Below are positions 8,561 through 15,712 of a DNA stretch of 30,923 bases, piece by piece. Under the pieces are notes generated by a model. It was not told where the DNA came from. It searched no databases and worked only from the letters and a program-made list of their open reading frames with translations. The stretch comes from an uncultured Oscillibacter sp. Lineage in GTDB: Bacteria > Bacillota_A > Clostridia > Oscillospirales > Oscillospiraceae. Position 1 is the first letter of the stretch, and each line of letters starts with the position of its first letter. The position numbers and the translations under genes were made by a program. The stretch lies in NCBI GenBank assembly GCA_951800675.1, contig CATOKC010000026.1, positions 1-30,923 on the forward strand, in the 5' to 3' direction.

Positions 8561-9423
8561 GGCCGCTTCCCTCCCATGGAAACAAGTTCCGAATCGAATC
8601 TGGAAACAGCATCCGGGGCGGCGTCGAGGCGCTCCCCCGCAGACGGCAGGGGGGCCGCGATTTGGAACAGCTCCCGCAGAATCCACTTGAGGACAAAGAA
8701 CGTGAGCAGCGGCATAAGACAGTTGGTCAGAATCAGGATGGCGATGGAATTCATACATTTTCGAATGGTATTCTGGAAGTGCAGCATCAAATCTGAGATG
8801 TCGCGGATAGCTGTTTGGAAGAGGTCCGACAGCTTTTCAAACATGCCTTTCTCCTCCGCCCCGTCCTCCATGGCTTTGTGGAGCTTGCCGGAGCCCCCCT
8901 CCGTTTCCGCAATCGTATCATTGACATAGGCTGTGAGGTCGGATGCGGCGGCGCCGGTAATCGATGTACTGCACGGAACGACGAAGGCCACCGCCAAGGC
9001 AAGAACGCAAAGCCGAATCGCCAGACTTTTCAAGAGGTTCCTCCTGGTAACAATGAACAAGCCCCCTATAAAGCAGGCCGCCGGAATCAGAAACGCGAAG
9101 GCCGCTTTTATCCCATACCGAATCAGGATTTTTTCCAGGAACAGGGCCACGAGGATTGCCACAAAATAGAGGTTCATATCCGCCAGGCTGTCCGCCAAGG
9201 GCGTCGCGAAGTCGTCCGGCAGTGCGGAAATCGCCAAAGAGGCGGAGAGGGTGGCGGCGGAAAACCGCATCACCGTATCGCCGCTCTCCTCCACGCTTTT
9301 CAGAGAGTCCTTTACAAAATTTGTCTCGGGAAGCGCCGCGGTGGCAACGAAGAAGGAAAGCGCGGCGACGAGGGCCAGGGATAGAAGCTTAATCGCCAGA
9401 GCGGCGTGCTTGGTCGATAGCAT
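8557..9423 (-). CDS. Uncharacterised multi-span membrane protein
   Basis: I do not recognise the family. The predicted product is 288 residues with about five hydrophobic spans (9-31, 85-101, 105-125, 134-152, 224-249). Between spans four and five lies a 70-residue acidic, helical segment (ETEGGSGKLHKAMEDGAEEK and on to LHFQNTIRK) that may form a coiled coil. AAGGAGG precedes the ATG at a normal distance. The stop overlaps the start of the DUF4230-like gene, so the two proteins are likely made in similar amounts and may form a complex. It belongs to the same minus-strand group as the HExxH gene. Confidence 0.8.
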   Translation of the reverse strand: MLSTKHAALAIKLLSLALVAALSFFVATAALPETNFVKDSLKSVEESGDTVMRFSAATLSASLAISALPDDFATPLADSLADMNLYFVAILVALFLEKILIRYGIKAAFAFLIPAACFIGGLFIVTRRNLLKSLAIRLCVLALAVAFVVPCSTSITGAAASDLTAYVNDTIAETEGGSGKLHKAMEDGAEEKGMFEKLSDLFQTAIRDISDLMLHFQNTIRKCMNSIAILILTNCLMPLLTFFVLKWILRELFQIAAPLPSAGERLDAAPDAVSRFDSELVSMGGKRP

Positions 9424-9499
9424 GTTGACTGCCTCCTTGTATCTGCAATTGGGACCGCCCTATCAGCGGCATGGGGAACCTGCTTGGCTCAATCTAATT

Positions 9500-9772
9500 T
9501 TATTCGCGTGTGGGGGCGGTAATGATCCTGCCGTCCGCGGTCCTCCGGCCGGGCATCCAGCAACCGGTCTCAACGGCGGCCAGAAGGGACCGGATTTCTG
9601 AAAACCGGTAGAGACAGCGGTTTCTTTGAATAGCGGAAGCTTTGAATGAGCTGCGGCCTCCCGCCCGGCGGGTAATCTCGCAGGCCCGCGCTGTCCCGAA
9701 CGAGGCGGCGGATTGGACAAAAGAAAGCCCCGCTTTTCGATAAAACAGTCCGAAAAACGGGACTCGTTCCAT
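9500..9772 (-). CDS. Possible small hypothetical protein
   Basis: A 90-codon frame fills most of the only long gap in the operon, 24 bases after the preceding gene. GAGGAG lies three bases before the ATG, which is close. The translation is basic (MERVPFFGLFYRKAG at the start, EIRSLLAAVETGCWMPGRR near the end), has no recognised domain and no membrane span. A competing frame (9463-9789) covers the same bases. Its third codon positions look GC-rich like the neighbouring genes, which favours coding, but there is no homology evidence. It could equally be untranslated leader of the downstream membrane gene. Confidence 0.35.
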   Translation of the reverse strand: MERVPFFGLFYRKAGLSFVQSAASFGTARACEITRRAGGRSSFKASAIQRNRCLYRFSEIRSLLAAVETGCWMPGRRTADGRIITAPTRE

Positions 9773-9796
9773 GCGCTCCTCGTCCCCAAAGTCTCT

Positions 9797-10243
9797 CTAA
9801 GTATTTTCGAGCATGGATTCCAACGCGGATATGATTTTCTGAATCTCCAGAGGGGAACGATGCTCCGGGTCTATACGCAGGGCATCCTGTTCCGCCAAGA
9901 TAATATAGACATACTTTGTGATGGCCTCCGAGGACTGGCCCTTCAACGCGGAACTGCTGGCGCACCGCTGGCAAATCGTTTCCTTCGCCGCCGCCTCCAG
10001 CTCTTCCACTCTCTTTTGGGTTTTATCGGAGGTCCCTGTTCGCCACGGTACCACGTTCTGGAGCAAATAATCGGAGATCACCACAACCATCACCGGCAAA
10101 ACCAGCCAGTTTATAATATCAATCATCATCGGAAGCGCACACAGCAGCTTGCCGCCGCAGCTGCCTTCCCCGTCGTCCCGTCCACGCTCAAAATACTGTT
10201 CCAGCGCGCTCCGCGCGTCTTCTTCCAGTCGCCTAAAATCCAT
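9797..10243 (-). CDS. Small single-span membrane protein with CxxC motif
   Basis: I do not recognise the family. From the ATG at 10243 the product is 148 residues: an acidic, helical N-terminus (MDFRRLEEDARSALEQYF), one hydrophobic span at about 35-62, then a charged helical tail with CxxC at C91/C94 (ETICQRCASSS). Two more cysteines (C29, C35) precede the span. Three consecutive ATG codons occur (10249, 10246, 10243); GGGAGG lies seven bases before the third, which I chose, while the first overlaps the stop of the upstream gene as ATGA. Either way it is coupled to the HExxH gene. The CxxC could bind metal or form a disulfide. Confidence 0.72.
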   Translation of the reverse strand: MDFRRLEEDARSALEQYFERGRDDGEGSCGGKLLCALPMMIDIINWLVLPVMVVVISDYLLQNVVPWRTGTSDKTQKRVEELEAAAKETICQRCASSSALKGQSSEAITKYVYIILAEQDALRIDPEHRSPLEIQKIISALESMLENT

Positions 10244-10245
10244 CA

Positions 10246-11739
10246 TCATCCCTCCCAACAGATACTGTCCTTCCGGATGCCCGACTCCCGAAGCCATAGC
10301 TCCAGGCAGCATCGCGGGGGCAGATTGGTCAACTTTTTCAAGCCGCGGCAGGCGACCCGCTTGGACTGACAGTGCAGTCCGGCTATCGGACAGGAAAAAC
10401 AGGATTTGTTCTCCACAGCCTTAAAAAATTCCTTTGCTATAATCCGGCAAAGAATTTCCCGTAAGAATGTAAACGACGCCTGGTAATTCCAGGAGCGGTC
10501 CATTTCCGTTTGTATGGCCTGCTCAAAGCTCTCCAGAGACCACGTGTTCCGGAAGTCCTCCATAATGATATACGGATCCCGCAAAGGGCTTCCGGAGGAA
10601 GTTTCCAGTACAGAAAATGCCTCGAACGCATGGTCCGCCAAAAAGGAAAACGTATATTCGAGGACGGCTCCGCCGCTCTGGCCGTTATACTTTATGAGGA
10701 CAGGAACCCCCATCCGGCAGAGAAGTTCTCCCGGAAGTCTTGTAATCATCCGCGTCGGCAAGCTTCCTTTAAACGCGGCGGCCAACAGCCTGTAGCCATC
10801 GGACACCATAAAGCCCCGCTTCGCTCTGTGGCGCAAAAAGCCGTGCCAGCTCTCATAGGTCTGCCGAAACAGCGGCCACCCGTTGCGCCTCGCAAGGAAG
10901 TCGTGCAGCGTAATATAAAAATCCGTACCCTCCACCGCGTCGGGAAATCCGGCGTTTTCCTTCAGGGCCTCCAGCGCGCGTACAAAACGCACGGGAGGGA
11001 GAAAGGCTTCCGGTACCTCAAAATTGGGATCCCCTTCCTCCTCGCCGGGTATAAAGCAGGGAATGTGGAGAGCGATGTCGCACAACAGCAAAAAGGAAGT
11101 CGTGGCAAACAACCGGCCGTGGTTCAGGTTGGACCCAAGCGCTGTTTTGTAAAGGGACCAGAGGCTTGCGTATTTGCCCGACATCTTCTCCATATCAAAA
11201 CGGGCATACGCAAAGCTGCCGCGGTCAGATTCCGGCAGGCTATAGAATATACAGTTACGCGCGCGCACGGCAACAAGCGATTCCAGCAGGTCCTCCGTAT
11301 TGATGGAGGCCATGTTCTTGCCCCGCGCGCCCGTCAGAATCTTGTGGGTATAAATGGCCTTCTGTGTCTCCTGGAGCTTTTTGACAAGATTGTCCTTGGC
11401 ATAAAACCCGTACTGATTCAGCGGCAGGAGCAGCGGAAAGCCGGGTTCATAGGCGGCCTCTATGTACGCTTTTATTTCGCCGCAGATATGATCCTCCAGA
11501 ACGTCCCGCAGCAGTTCGCTGCCAAGTGTGAAATCATGGATTAAGTGGGTTGCCTCGTGAAATACCGTGTATATGGAAGAGCCTACGCTCTCCCGCGTTC
11601 CAGGGGGCGCCCGCCCAAGAAGCTCCCGGAAGTCTGAGAGCATATAACGCTGAAAGTCGCCTGGGCCTGCCGTTTCCTGTTCAAATTCCACCAGGAATTT
11701 TGAGAAGTAATAGCCTCCGCATATTTCGTCATAGTTCAT
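10246..11739 (-). CDS. Uncharacterised HExxH protein, possible zinc metallopeptidase, Cys-rich C-terminus
   Basis: The predicted product is 497 residues with no signal peptide and no clear membrane span. Residues 58-70 read YTVFHEATHLIHD, a HExxH zincin motif (H61, E62, H65). It is followed by HICGEIKAYIEAAY (84-97), which could supply a third metal ligand such as E88, as in families with HExxH and a downstream ExxAYxxE helix. The C-terminus has seven cysteines (C447, C450, C457, C464, C477, C478, C494) in a CxxC-x6-C-x6-C arrangement suited to zinc or an iron-sulfur cluster. The ATG at 11739 has GGAGG seven bases upstream; the frame extends 17 codons further but without a ribosome binding site. 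It is the first gene of the operon. Peptidase activity is inferred from the motif only. Confidence 0.78.
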   Translation of the reverse strand: MNYDEICGGYYFSKFLVEFEQETAGPGDFQRYMLSDFRELLGRAPPGTRESVGSSIYTVFHEATHLIHDFTLGSELLRDVLEDHICGEIKAYIEAAYEPGFPLLLPLNQYGFYAKDNLVKKLQETQKAIYTHKILTGARGKNMASINTEDLLESLVAVRARNCIFYSLPESDRGSFAYARFDMEKMSGKYASLWSLYKTALGSNLNHGRLFATTSFLLLCDIALHIPCFIPGEEEGDPNFEVPEAFLPPVRFVRALEALKENAGFPDAVEGTDFYITLHDFLARRNGWPLFRQTYESWHGFLRHRAKRGFMVSDGYRLLAAAFKGSLPTRMITRLPGELLCRMGVPVLIKYNGQSGGAVLEYTFSFLADHAFEAFSVLETSSGSPLRDPYIIMEDFRNTWSLESFEQAIQTEMDRSWNYQASFTFLREILCRIIAKEFFKAVENKSCFSCPIAGLHCQSKRVACRGLKKLTNLPPRCCLELWLRESGIRKDSICWEG

Positions 11740-11859
11740 CTCCGCGCCTCCATCTCCAATGGGCTTCACGAGCCAGGCGATGGCCCGCAAAAACGGCGTA
11801 ACAGCTCGGTTCGCTCCATCTGGTCTTTTGGCCCCGCCACGCGCCCTTCTATTGGGTTA

Positions 11860-11888
11860 AGTATAACAACCGATTGGGAAATTGTCAC
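11860..11888 (-). promoter_or_regulatory. Predicted sigma-A promoter of the HExxH operon
   Basis: On the minus strand GTGACA (11888-11883) and TATACT (11865-11860) are 17 bases apart. Each differs from consensus by one base. It lies about 120 bases before the HExxH gene start. Confidence 0.75.
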
Positions 11889-11893
11889 GACAA
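11882..11893. promoter_or_regulatory. Inverted repeat over the -35 box, possible operator
   Basis: TTGTC-AC-GACAA is a palindrome with five-base arms covering the -35 element of the minus-strand promoter, with imperfect extension into AAATT/AAATTT on either side. Its position suits a repressor. Part of it recurs near 13003. Confidence 0.45.
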
Positions 11894-12029
11894 ATTTTTT
11901 CAGGATTGCCGCGAAAAAGCTCCTTGTCTGACAGGAAAATCCCTATCTATCCAAATACTCCCCCATTGTGAATACAGGCTCTCACTTCTGGACCGCAGAA
12001 AGAAATTGACGTATTTGCGACATCCAGAA

Positions 12030-12058
12030 TAGACATCCAGACTGCCCTGTGGTATAAT
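12030..12058 (+). promoter_or_regulatory. Predicted sigma-A promoter of the RpiR-type regulator
   Basis: TAGACA (12030-12035) and TATAAT (12053-12058) are 17 bases apart. Transcription should start near 12065, leaving a leader of about 20 bases that contains AGGAGG. Confidence 0.8.
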
Positions 12059-12083
12059 TTTGTTGATAGGAGGCGAGGCGTTT

Positions 12084-12941
12084 ATGGAAAATGTAATCGC
12101 GAAACGGGTGAAAGAAGCGAAGCTAACAAAAGTGCAGAGAAAAATCGCGGAGTATTTCATACAGAATCCGGAAAAAGTGGGCATGAGCTCTTCCATGGAG
12201 GTAGCTAAAGCAATCGGGGTCAGTGACGCTTCCATTACGCGCTTTGCCAGAGCCATTCGTTATGAAGGCTTTACGGATTTGAAAAATGATATTTACAGCA
12301 ATTTAGCGATGCAGGCTACCGGCGGGGTCAACAGTCTGTCGCTGGTGGATCGTTTTGATTCCAATCAAGCCGAATATGCCAGTGAGGACCCCTGCGAGTC
12401 TTATAAGAAAATAGTCCAGTTTAATCTGAAATGGACATTTCAAAATAACAGCGAAGAGGCGTTTAATCAGGTGGTATCCATACTGGCCCAGGCAGAGCAC
12501 CGCTATATCATCGGGTTCCGCGGCTGTTTGGGGCTTGCGAATCAATTCGCGTGGATGATGCGTTTTTTAGTGGATCATGTGATTGCCATTTCGGACGAAG
12601 GTACTGGTGGAATCGGAAGTCTACAGGATATCACCCCGGAGGACTGCGTGCTATTCTTTTCTCTTAACCGTTATTACCGTTCTGACCAGAAGCTGGCTCA
12701 GCTGGCAAAAAAACGCGGCGCGCGGATTTGCTTGATTACCAACAGTTCCCTGTCCCCATTGGTGGGGCTTGCGGATGTGGTATTGCTGGCACAGACCCGA
12801 AACGCAGTTTTTTTCAACTCAACCATTGCGCTTAATGTAATTTCTGAGTATCTTTTAACGAAACTTTCTCAAATATGCTCAACGCGTTATCGTGATTTGG
12901 CCGCGGAGCGGGACGAGCTGACTGAAGATCTGCGCTTGTGA
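12084..12941 (+). CDS. MurR/RpiR-family transcriptional regulator
   Basis: The predicted product is 285 residues. Residues 1-77 form the HTH_6 domain of the family (LTKVQRKIAEYFIQNPEKV, then AKAIGVSDASITRFARAI and YEGFTDLKNDI). Residues from about 125 to 250 form a SIS sugar-phosphate-binding domain, including YIIGFRGCLGLANQF, ISDEGTGGIGSLQDI and GARICLITNSSLSPL. The ATG at 12084 starts the conserved domain and follows AGGAGG by ten bases; a TTG further upstream lies on the ribosome binding site and was rejected. It is a single-gene unit with its own promoter and terminator, 215 bases before the D-2-hydroxyacid dehydrogenase/TRAP operon, which it most likely controls. The DNA here is visibly richer in A and T than the flanking blocks. 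Confidence 0.92.
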   Translation: MENVIAKRVKEAKLTKVQRKIAEYFIQNPEKVGMSSSMEVAKAIGVSDASITRFARAIRYEGFTDLKNDIYSNLAMQATGGVNSLSLVDRFDSNQAEYASEDPCESYKKIVQFNLKWTFQNNSEEAFNQVVSILAQAEHRYIIGFRGCLGLANQFAWMMRFLVDHVIAISDEGTGGIGSLQDITPEDCVLFFSLNRYYRSDQKLAQLAKKRGARICLITNSSLSPLVGLADVVLLAQTRNAVFFNSTIALNVISEYLLTKLSQICSTRYRDLAAERDELTEDLRL

Positions 12942-12961
12942 AAAAGCTGGCAAGTTATAGC

Positions 12962-12991
12962 AAAAAGGACAGGCCACTGCCTGTCCTTTTT
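12962..12991 (+). terminator. Intrinsic terminator after the RpiR-type gene
   Basis: A perfect 13-bp stem (AAAAAGGACAGGC with GCCTGTCCTTTTT) around the loop CACT ends in a U tract, 20 bases after the stop codon. Confidence 0.93.
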
Positions 12992-13002
12992 ACATTACTT
13001 AC

Positions 13003-13016
13003 AAAAAATTTGTCGT
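13003..13016 (+). repeat. 14-base motif shared with the HExxH operon promoter
   Basis: AAAAAATTTGTCGT occurs here on the plus strand and, identically, on the minus strand at 11900-11887. Both copies lie upstream of or at a predicted -35 box, in the orientation of the gene that follows. It may be a shared regulator site or partly an A-tract UP element. Confidence 0.6.
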
Positions 13017-13035
13017 ATTTTCTTCATATTTTACA

Positions 13036-13065
13036 TTGACGAAGTATACACAACCCATGTATGAT
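13036..13065 (+). promoter_or_regulatory. Predicted sigma-A promoter of the TRAP operon
   Basis: TTGACG (13036-13041) and TATGAT (13060-13065) are 18 bases apart, upstream of the D-2-hydroxyacid dehydrogenase gene. Confidence 0.75.
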
Positions 13066-13068
13066 ATA

Positions 13069-13111
13069 GATGCAATCACTACTAAATACATTCTCTTGAA
13101 ATGATTGCATC
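13069..13111. repeat. 10-bp perfect inverted repeat at the TRAP operon transcription start
   Basis: GATGCAATCA (13069-13078) and TGATTGCATC (13102-13111) are separated by 23 bases and begin right after the -10 box. They may form an operator pair for the RpiR-type regulator or a hairpin at the 5' end of the mRNA. A second small GC-rich hairpin, GCGC-AAA-GCGC, follows at about 13117-13127. Confidence 0.6.
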
Positions 13112-13156
13112 ATCTCGCGCAAAGCGCGCATTGAAAAGGAGGAAAGAGCGCATTTT

Positions 13157-14080
13157 ATGATTGTGTATCTAAGCGAGTACATTTACCCGGAAGCGGTCAA
13201 AACCCTGAAGGAGCATGTCACAGTAGTAGATCACTTTGACCAAATTGAAGAGATCGACGCCATCATTCTGCGGAACATCCCGGTCACCGCCGAAATGATG
13301 GACCGAGCGAAAAAACTAAAGGTCATCGTCAAACACGGCATCGGCTGCAACACCATCGACGTAAAAGCCGCTAAAGAACGGGGGATTCAGGTGATCTACA
13401 CCCCCACCGCAAACGCAGACTCTGTGGCGGAGAGGACGGTGGGCCTGTTCTTGACTCTGGAGCGGCGAATCTATGAGGCCAACGTTAAGTGCCGCCGGAG
13501 CGAGTTTACTACCATCGCGCCCAGTGATTTCCTGGGGACGGAAATTCTGGACAAGACCTTCGGGCAGATCGGCATGGGAAACATCGCCCAGCGAGTCGCT
13601 CACATCATGAGCGCCGGTTTTGGCGCAAAGGTCCTGGGCTATGACCCCTACGTGTCAGCCGAGGACGCCGCTAAACGGGGCTTTGTAAAGGTGGAGACCC
13701 TGGAGGAGCTGCTGGAGCGCTCCGACCTGGTAAACATCAACGTGCCCTTAGTAAAGTCTACGGAGAATATGATTTCCGGTAAGCTGTTTGACCACTTCAA
13801 GCCAGGCGCGGTGTTCGTCAACGCGGCCCGAGGCGCTGTTATCAATGAGGACGACCTGTATGACGCGCTTGTCTCCGGAAAGCTGAAGGCCGCGGCCTGC
13901 GACACCTTTGTGAACGAACCTCCCACAGCGGAAAACAAGCTCCTGTCCCTGCCTAATTTCAGCGCCACGCCTCATTTGGGCGGAAATACCGAGGACGCCC
14001 TCCGCAAAGCCGGTATCGAGGTCGTCGAGGAGACCCTCAATGTTCTTGCCGGCAAGAAACCCATTCACCCGGTTCCCTGA
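13157..14080 (+). CDS. D-2-hydroxyacid dehydrogenase (SerA/PdxB superfamily)
   Basis: The predicted product is 307 residues and should interconvert a D-2-hydroxyacid and a 2-oxoacid with NAD(H). The Rossmann motif is GQIGMGNIAQRV (G139, G141), and the catalytic triad is visible: R225 in NAARGAVI, E254 in VNEPP and H273 in TPHLGG. N-terminal elements VKHGIGCNTID and ANADSVAE are also typical of the phosphoglycerate dehydrogenase group. There is no C-terminal ACT domain, so it is not a full-length regulated SerA. AAGGAGG lies some 14 bases before the ATG, which is long, but no nearer in-frame start exists. As first gene of the TRAP operon it probably acts on the imported acid rather than in serine synthesis. 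Confidence 0.92.
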   Translation: MIVYLSEYIYPEAVKTLKEHVTVVDHFDQIEEIDAIILRNIPVTAEMMDRAKKLKVIVKHGIGCNTIDVKAAKERGIQVIYTPTANADSVAERTVGLFLTLERRIYEANVKCRRSEFTTIAPSDFLGTEILDKTFGQIGMGNIAQRVAHIMSAGFGAKVLGYDPYVSAEDAAKRGFVKVETLEELLERSDLVNINVPLVKSTENMISGKLFDHFKPGAVFVNAARGAVINEDDLYDALVSGKLKAAACDTFVNEPPTAENKLLSLPNFSATPHLGGNTEDALRKAGIEVVEETLNVLAGKKPIHPVP

Positions 14081-14125
14081 AGCTGGTGGTTCTGCGGTTA
14101 TTTTATAGCCAGAAAGGAAAAAATC

Positions 14126-15166
14126 ATGAAAAAGAGAATGGCTTTGTTTCTCAGTGTGGTCATGGCTGTCGCTATTTTGACCGGATGCAGCGGTAATGGC
14201 GGAAACCGTGCGGACACACCTTCGGACTCTTCAAATTCCAGCGGGGAGACCGTTAAGATTCAGCTGGCGCACAGTGACACGGAAAGCGAGGATGGTATTC
14301 ATCAGAAGATGTCCATGCTGTTCGCAAATTATGTCAAGGAACTCTCTAACGGCGCCATGGAGATTGAAATTGTTGGCAACGGCCAGCTTGGCGGTGAACG
14401 GGATCTAGTAGAGGGAATGCAGCTTGGCACCATTGAGATGGCCTCTACCGCGAACATGGTCCTCAGCAATTTTGATCCCAGATTTTCCGTTTTGGATCTG
14501 CCCTACCTCATTACGGATTACGAAACCGCTTATAAAATTCTGGACTCTGACGTGATGCGGGAATTGACGGACAGCTTCGCGGAGCAGAGCGGAATTCGCG
14601 TTCTGACCTACGGCCAAGGCGGCTTCCGACAGGTAATCGGCAATATCGCCGTTAACGCTCTTTCCGATCTAAAAGGCATGAAAATCCGTGTTCCCGAAAG
14701 TGATATTTACATCGACACCTTTAACGCGCTGGGAGCTAATCCCACCCCCCTGGCCTATACAGAGACGTTTACCGCTTTGCAGCAGGGCACGGTGGACGCT
14801 TTTGAGATTACGCCCGCTGTCGTTCTCTCAGCGGGATTCTTCGAGGTCTGCTCCGATATTTCCATGATCAATCATTTGTACAGCCCCAACCCCTTCATGA
14901 TTTCTGAGAGCCTTTTCCAGAGCTTAAGCGAGGAACAGCGGGGCATTTTGACAGAAGCCGCTCAGAAAGCGGCGGCCGACCAACGCAAGTGGCTGGAGGA
15001 TGGAGAAACCGAAACTTTGGCCAGTTTGGAGGAGAAGGGCATGAAGATTAATTACCCGGACCTTCCCGAGCTTCAAAATGCCGTGGAAAGCTCCGGCTTG
15101 TATGATAAATACAAGAGCGCAATCGGGGAGGAACTGTTTGAAAATATCCAGGCCCTTTGCCAGTAA
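14126..15166 (+). CDS. dctP: TRAP transporter solute-binding lipoprotein DctP
   Basis: The predicted product is 346 residues. The N-terminus is a lipoprotein signal ending in ILTGC, with C21 as the lipid-modified residue, followed by a Ser/Asn-rich linker. The mature part has the DctP fold markers: IQLAHSDTESEDGIHQ, VGNGQLGGERDLVEGMQLG, and LKGMKIRVPESDIYIDTFNALGA (split by its turn), in which the conserved Arg near residue 190 normally contacts the ligand carboxylate, and TFTALQQGTVDAFE. It binds an organic acid outside the membrane for the DctQM permease. AGAAAGGA precedes the ATG. Closest in type to the C4-dicarboxylate/2-oxoacid group, but the exact ligand cannot be read. Confidence 0.94.
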   Translation: MKKRMALFLSVVMAVAILTGCSGNGGNRADTPSDSSNSSGETVKIQLAHSDTESEDGIHQKMSMLFANYVKELSNGAMEIEIVGNGQLGGERDLVEGMQLGTIEMASTANMVLSNFDPRFSVLDLPYLITDYETAYKILDSDVMRELTDSFAEQSGIRVLTYGQGGFRQVIGNIAVNALSDLKGMKIRVPESDIYIDTFNALGANPTPLAYTETFTALQQGTVDAFEITPAVVLSAGFFEVCSDISMINHLYSPNPFMISESLFQSLSEEQRGILTEAAQKAAADQRKWLEDGETETLASLEEKGMKINYPDLPELQNAVESSGLYDKYKSAIGEELFENIQALCQ

Positions 15167-15211
15167 GGACCATGCTGAGGCGGCGCGGTCCGCCTGGGAA
15201 GGGAGTTATTC

Positions 15212-15712
15212 ATGAAGCATTTTAATCGGGTGTGCGACCTGATCTGCTCGGGAATCCTAGGGCTTTGTTCCCTACTAGTCGTGATCATGCTCTGTTGCTC
15301 CGCATTGCAGGTGTTCAGCCGGTATGTCATGGGCAGCTCGTTTACTTGGACTGAGGAAACGGCACGTTACTGTTTTATCTGGCTGGACCTCCTCGGAGCA
15401 TCGGTCTTGGTTTATCGGGGTGGTCACGCGGTGGTCGATCTATTTTCGAGCAAGCTGCATGATTTGACAAAAAAAGTATATCAAACGGTCGTTTACGCAT
15501 CCATGTTTTATGTCGGTGTAATCTTTGCCCGGTATGGCCTCGCGCTTTCCGCTCGCACCTTTGGTCAAACCAGTCCATCTTTAAAGCTCTCCATGGGCGT
15601 GGTGTATGGCGTGATTCCCCTTTGCGGCGTCTTAGTCTGCATTTTTATCATAAACCGAGTAATCAATGTCTGGCTGGCACAGGAGCCGAAAGAAGAGGTG
15701 AAAAATCAATAA
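15212..15712 (+). CDS. dctQ: TRAP transporter small permease DctQ
   Basis: The predicted product is 166 residues with four membrane spans. SSFTWTEETARYCFIWLDLLGA, with the conserved WTEE-x-A/R-Y pattern near residue 40, and GGHAVVDLF are typical of DctQ. GGGAG lies upstream of the ATG. The stop codon shares one base with the dctM start (TAATG), so the two membrane subunits are translationally coupled. It is the accessory subunit of the sodium-driven TRAP importer. Confidence 0.92.
   Translation: MKHFNRVCDLICSGILGLCSLLVVIMLCCSALQVFSRYVMGSSFTWTEETARYCFIWLDLLGASVLVYRGGHAVVDLFSSKLHDLTKKVYQTVVYASMFYVGVIFARYGLALSARTFGQTSPSLKLSMGVVYGVIPLCGVLVCIFIINRVINVWLAQEPKEEVKNQ

Noticed and set aside
9463..9789. 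A 108-codon minus-strand frame competing with 9500-9772
   Set aside because: It has no ribosome binding site and a Pro/Gly/Arg-rich translation; the alternative frame is slightly better supported.
12962..13111. A CRISPR array or other tandem repeat near the terminator and inverted repeats
   Set aside because: Only one terminator stem and one spaced inverted repeat occur; there are no regularly spaced direct repeats here or elsewhere in the window.
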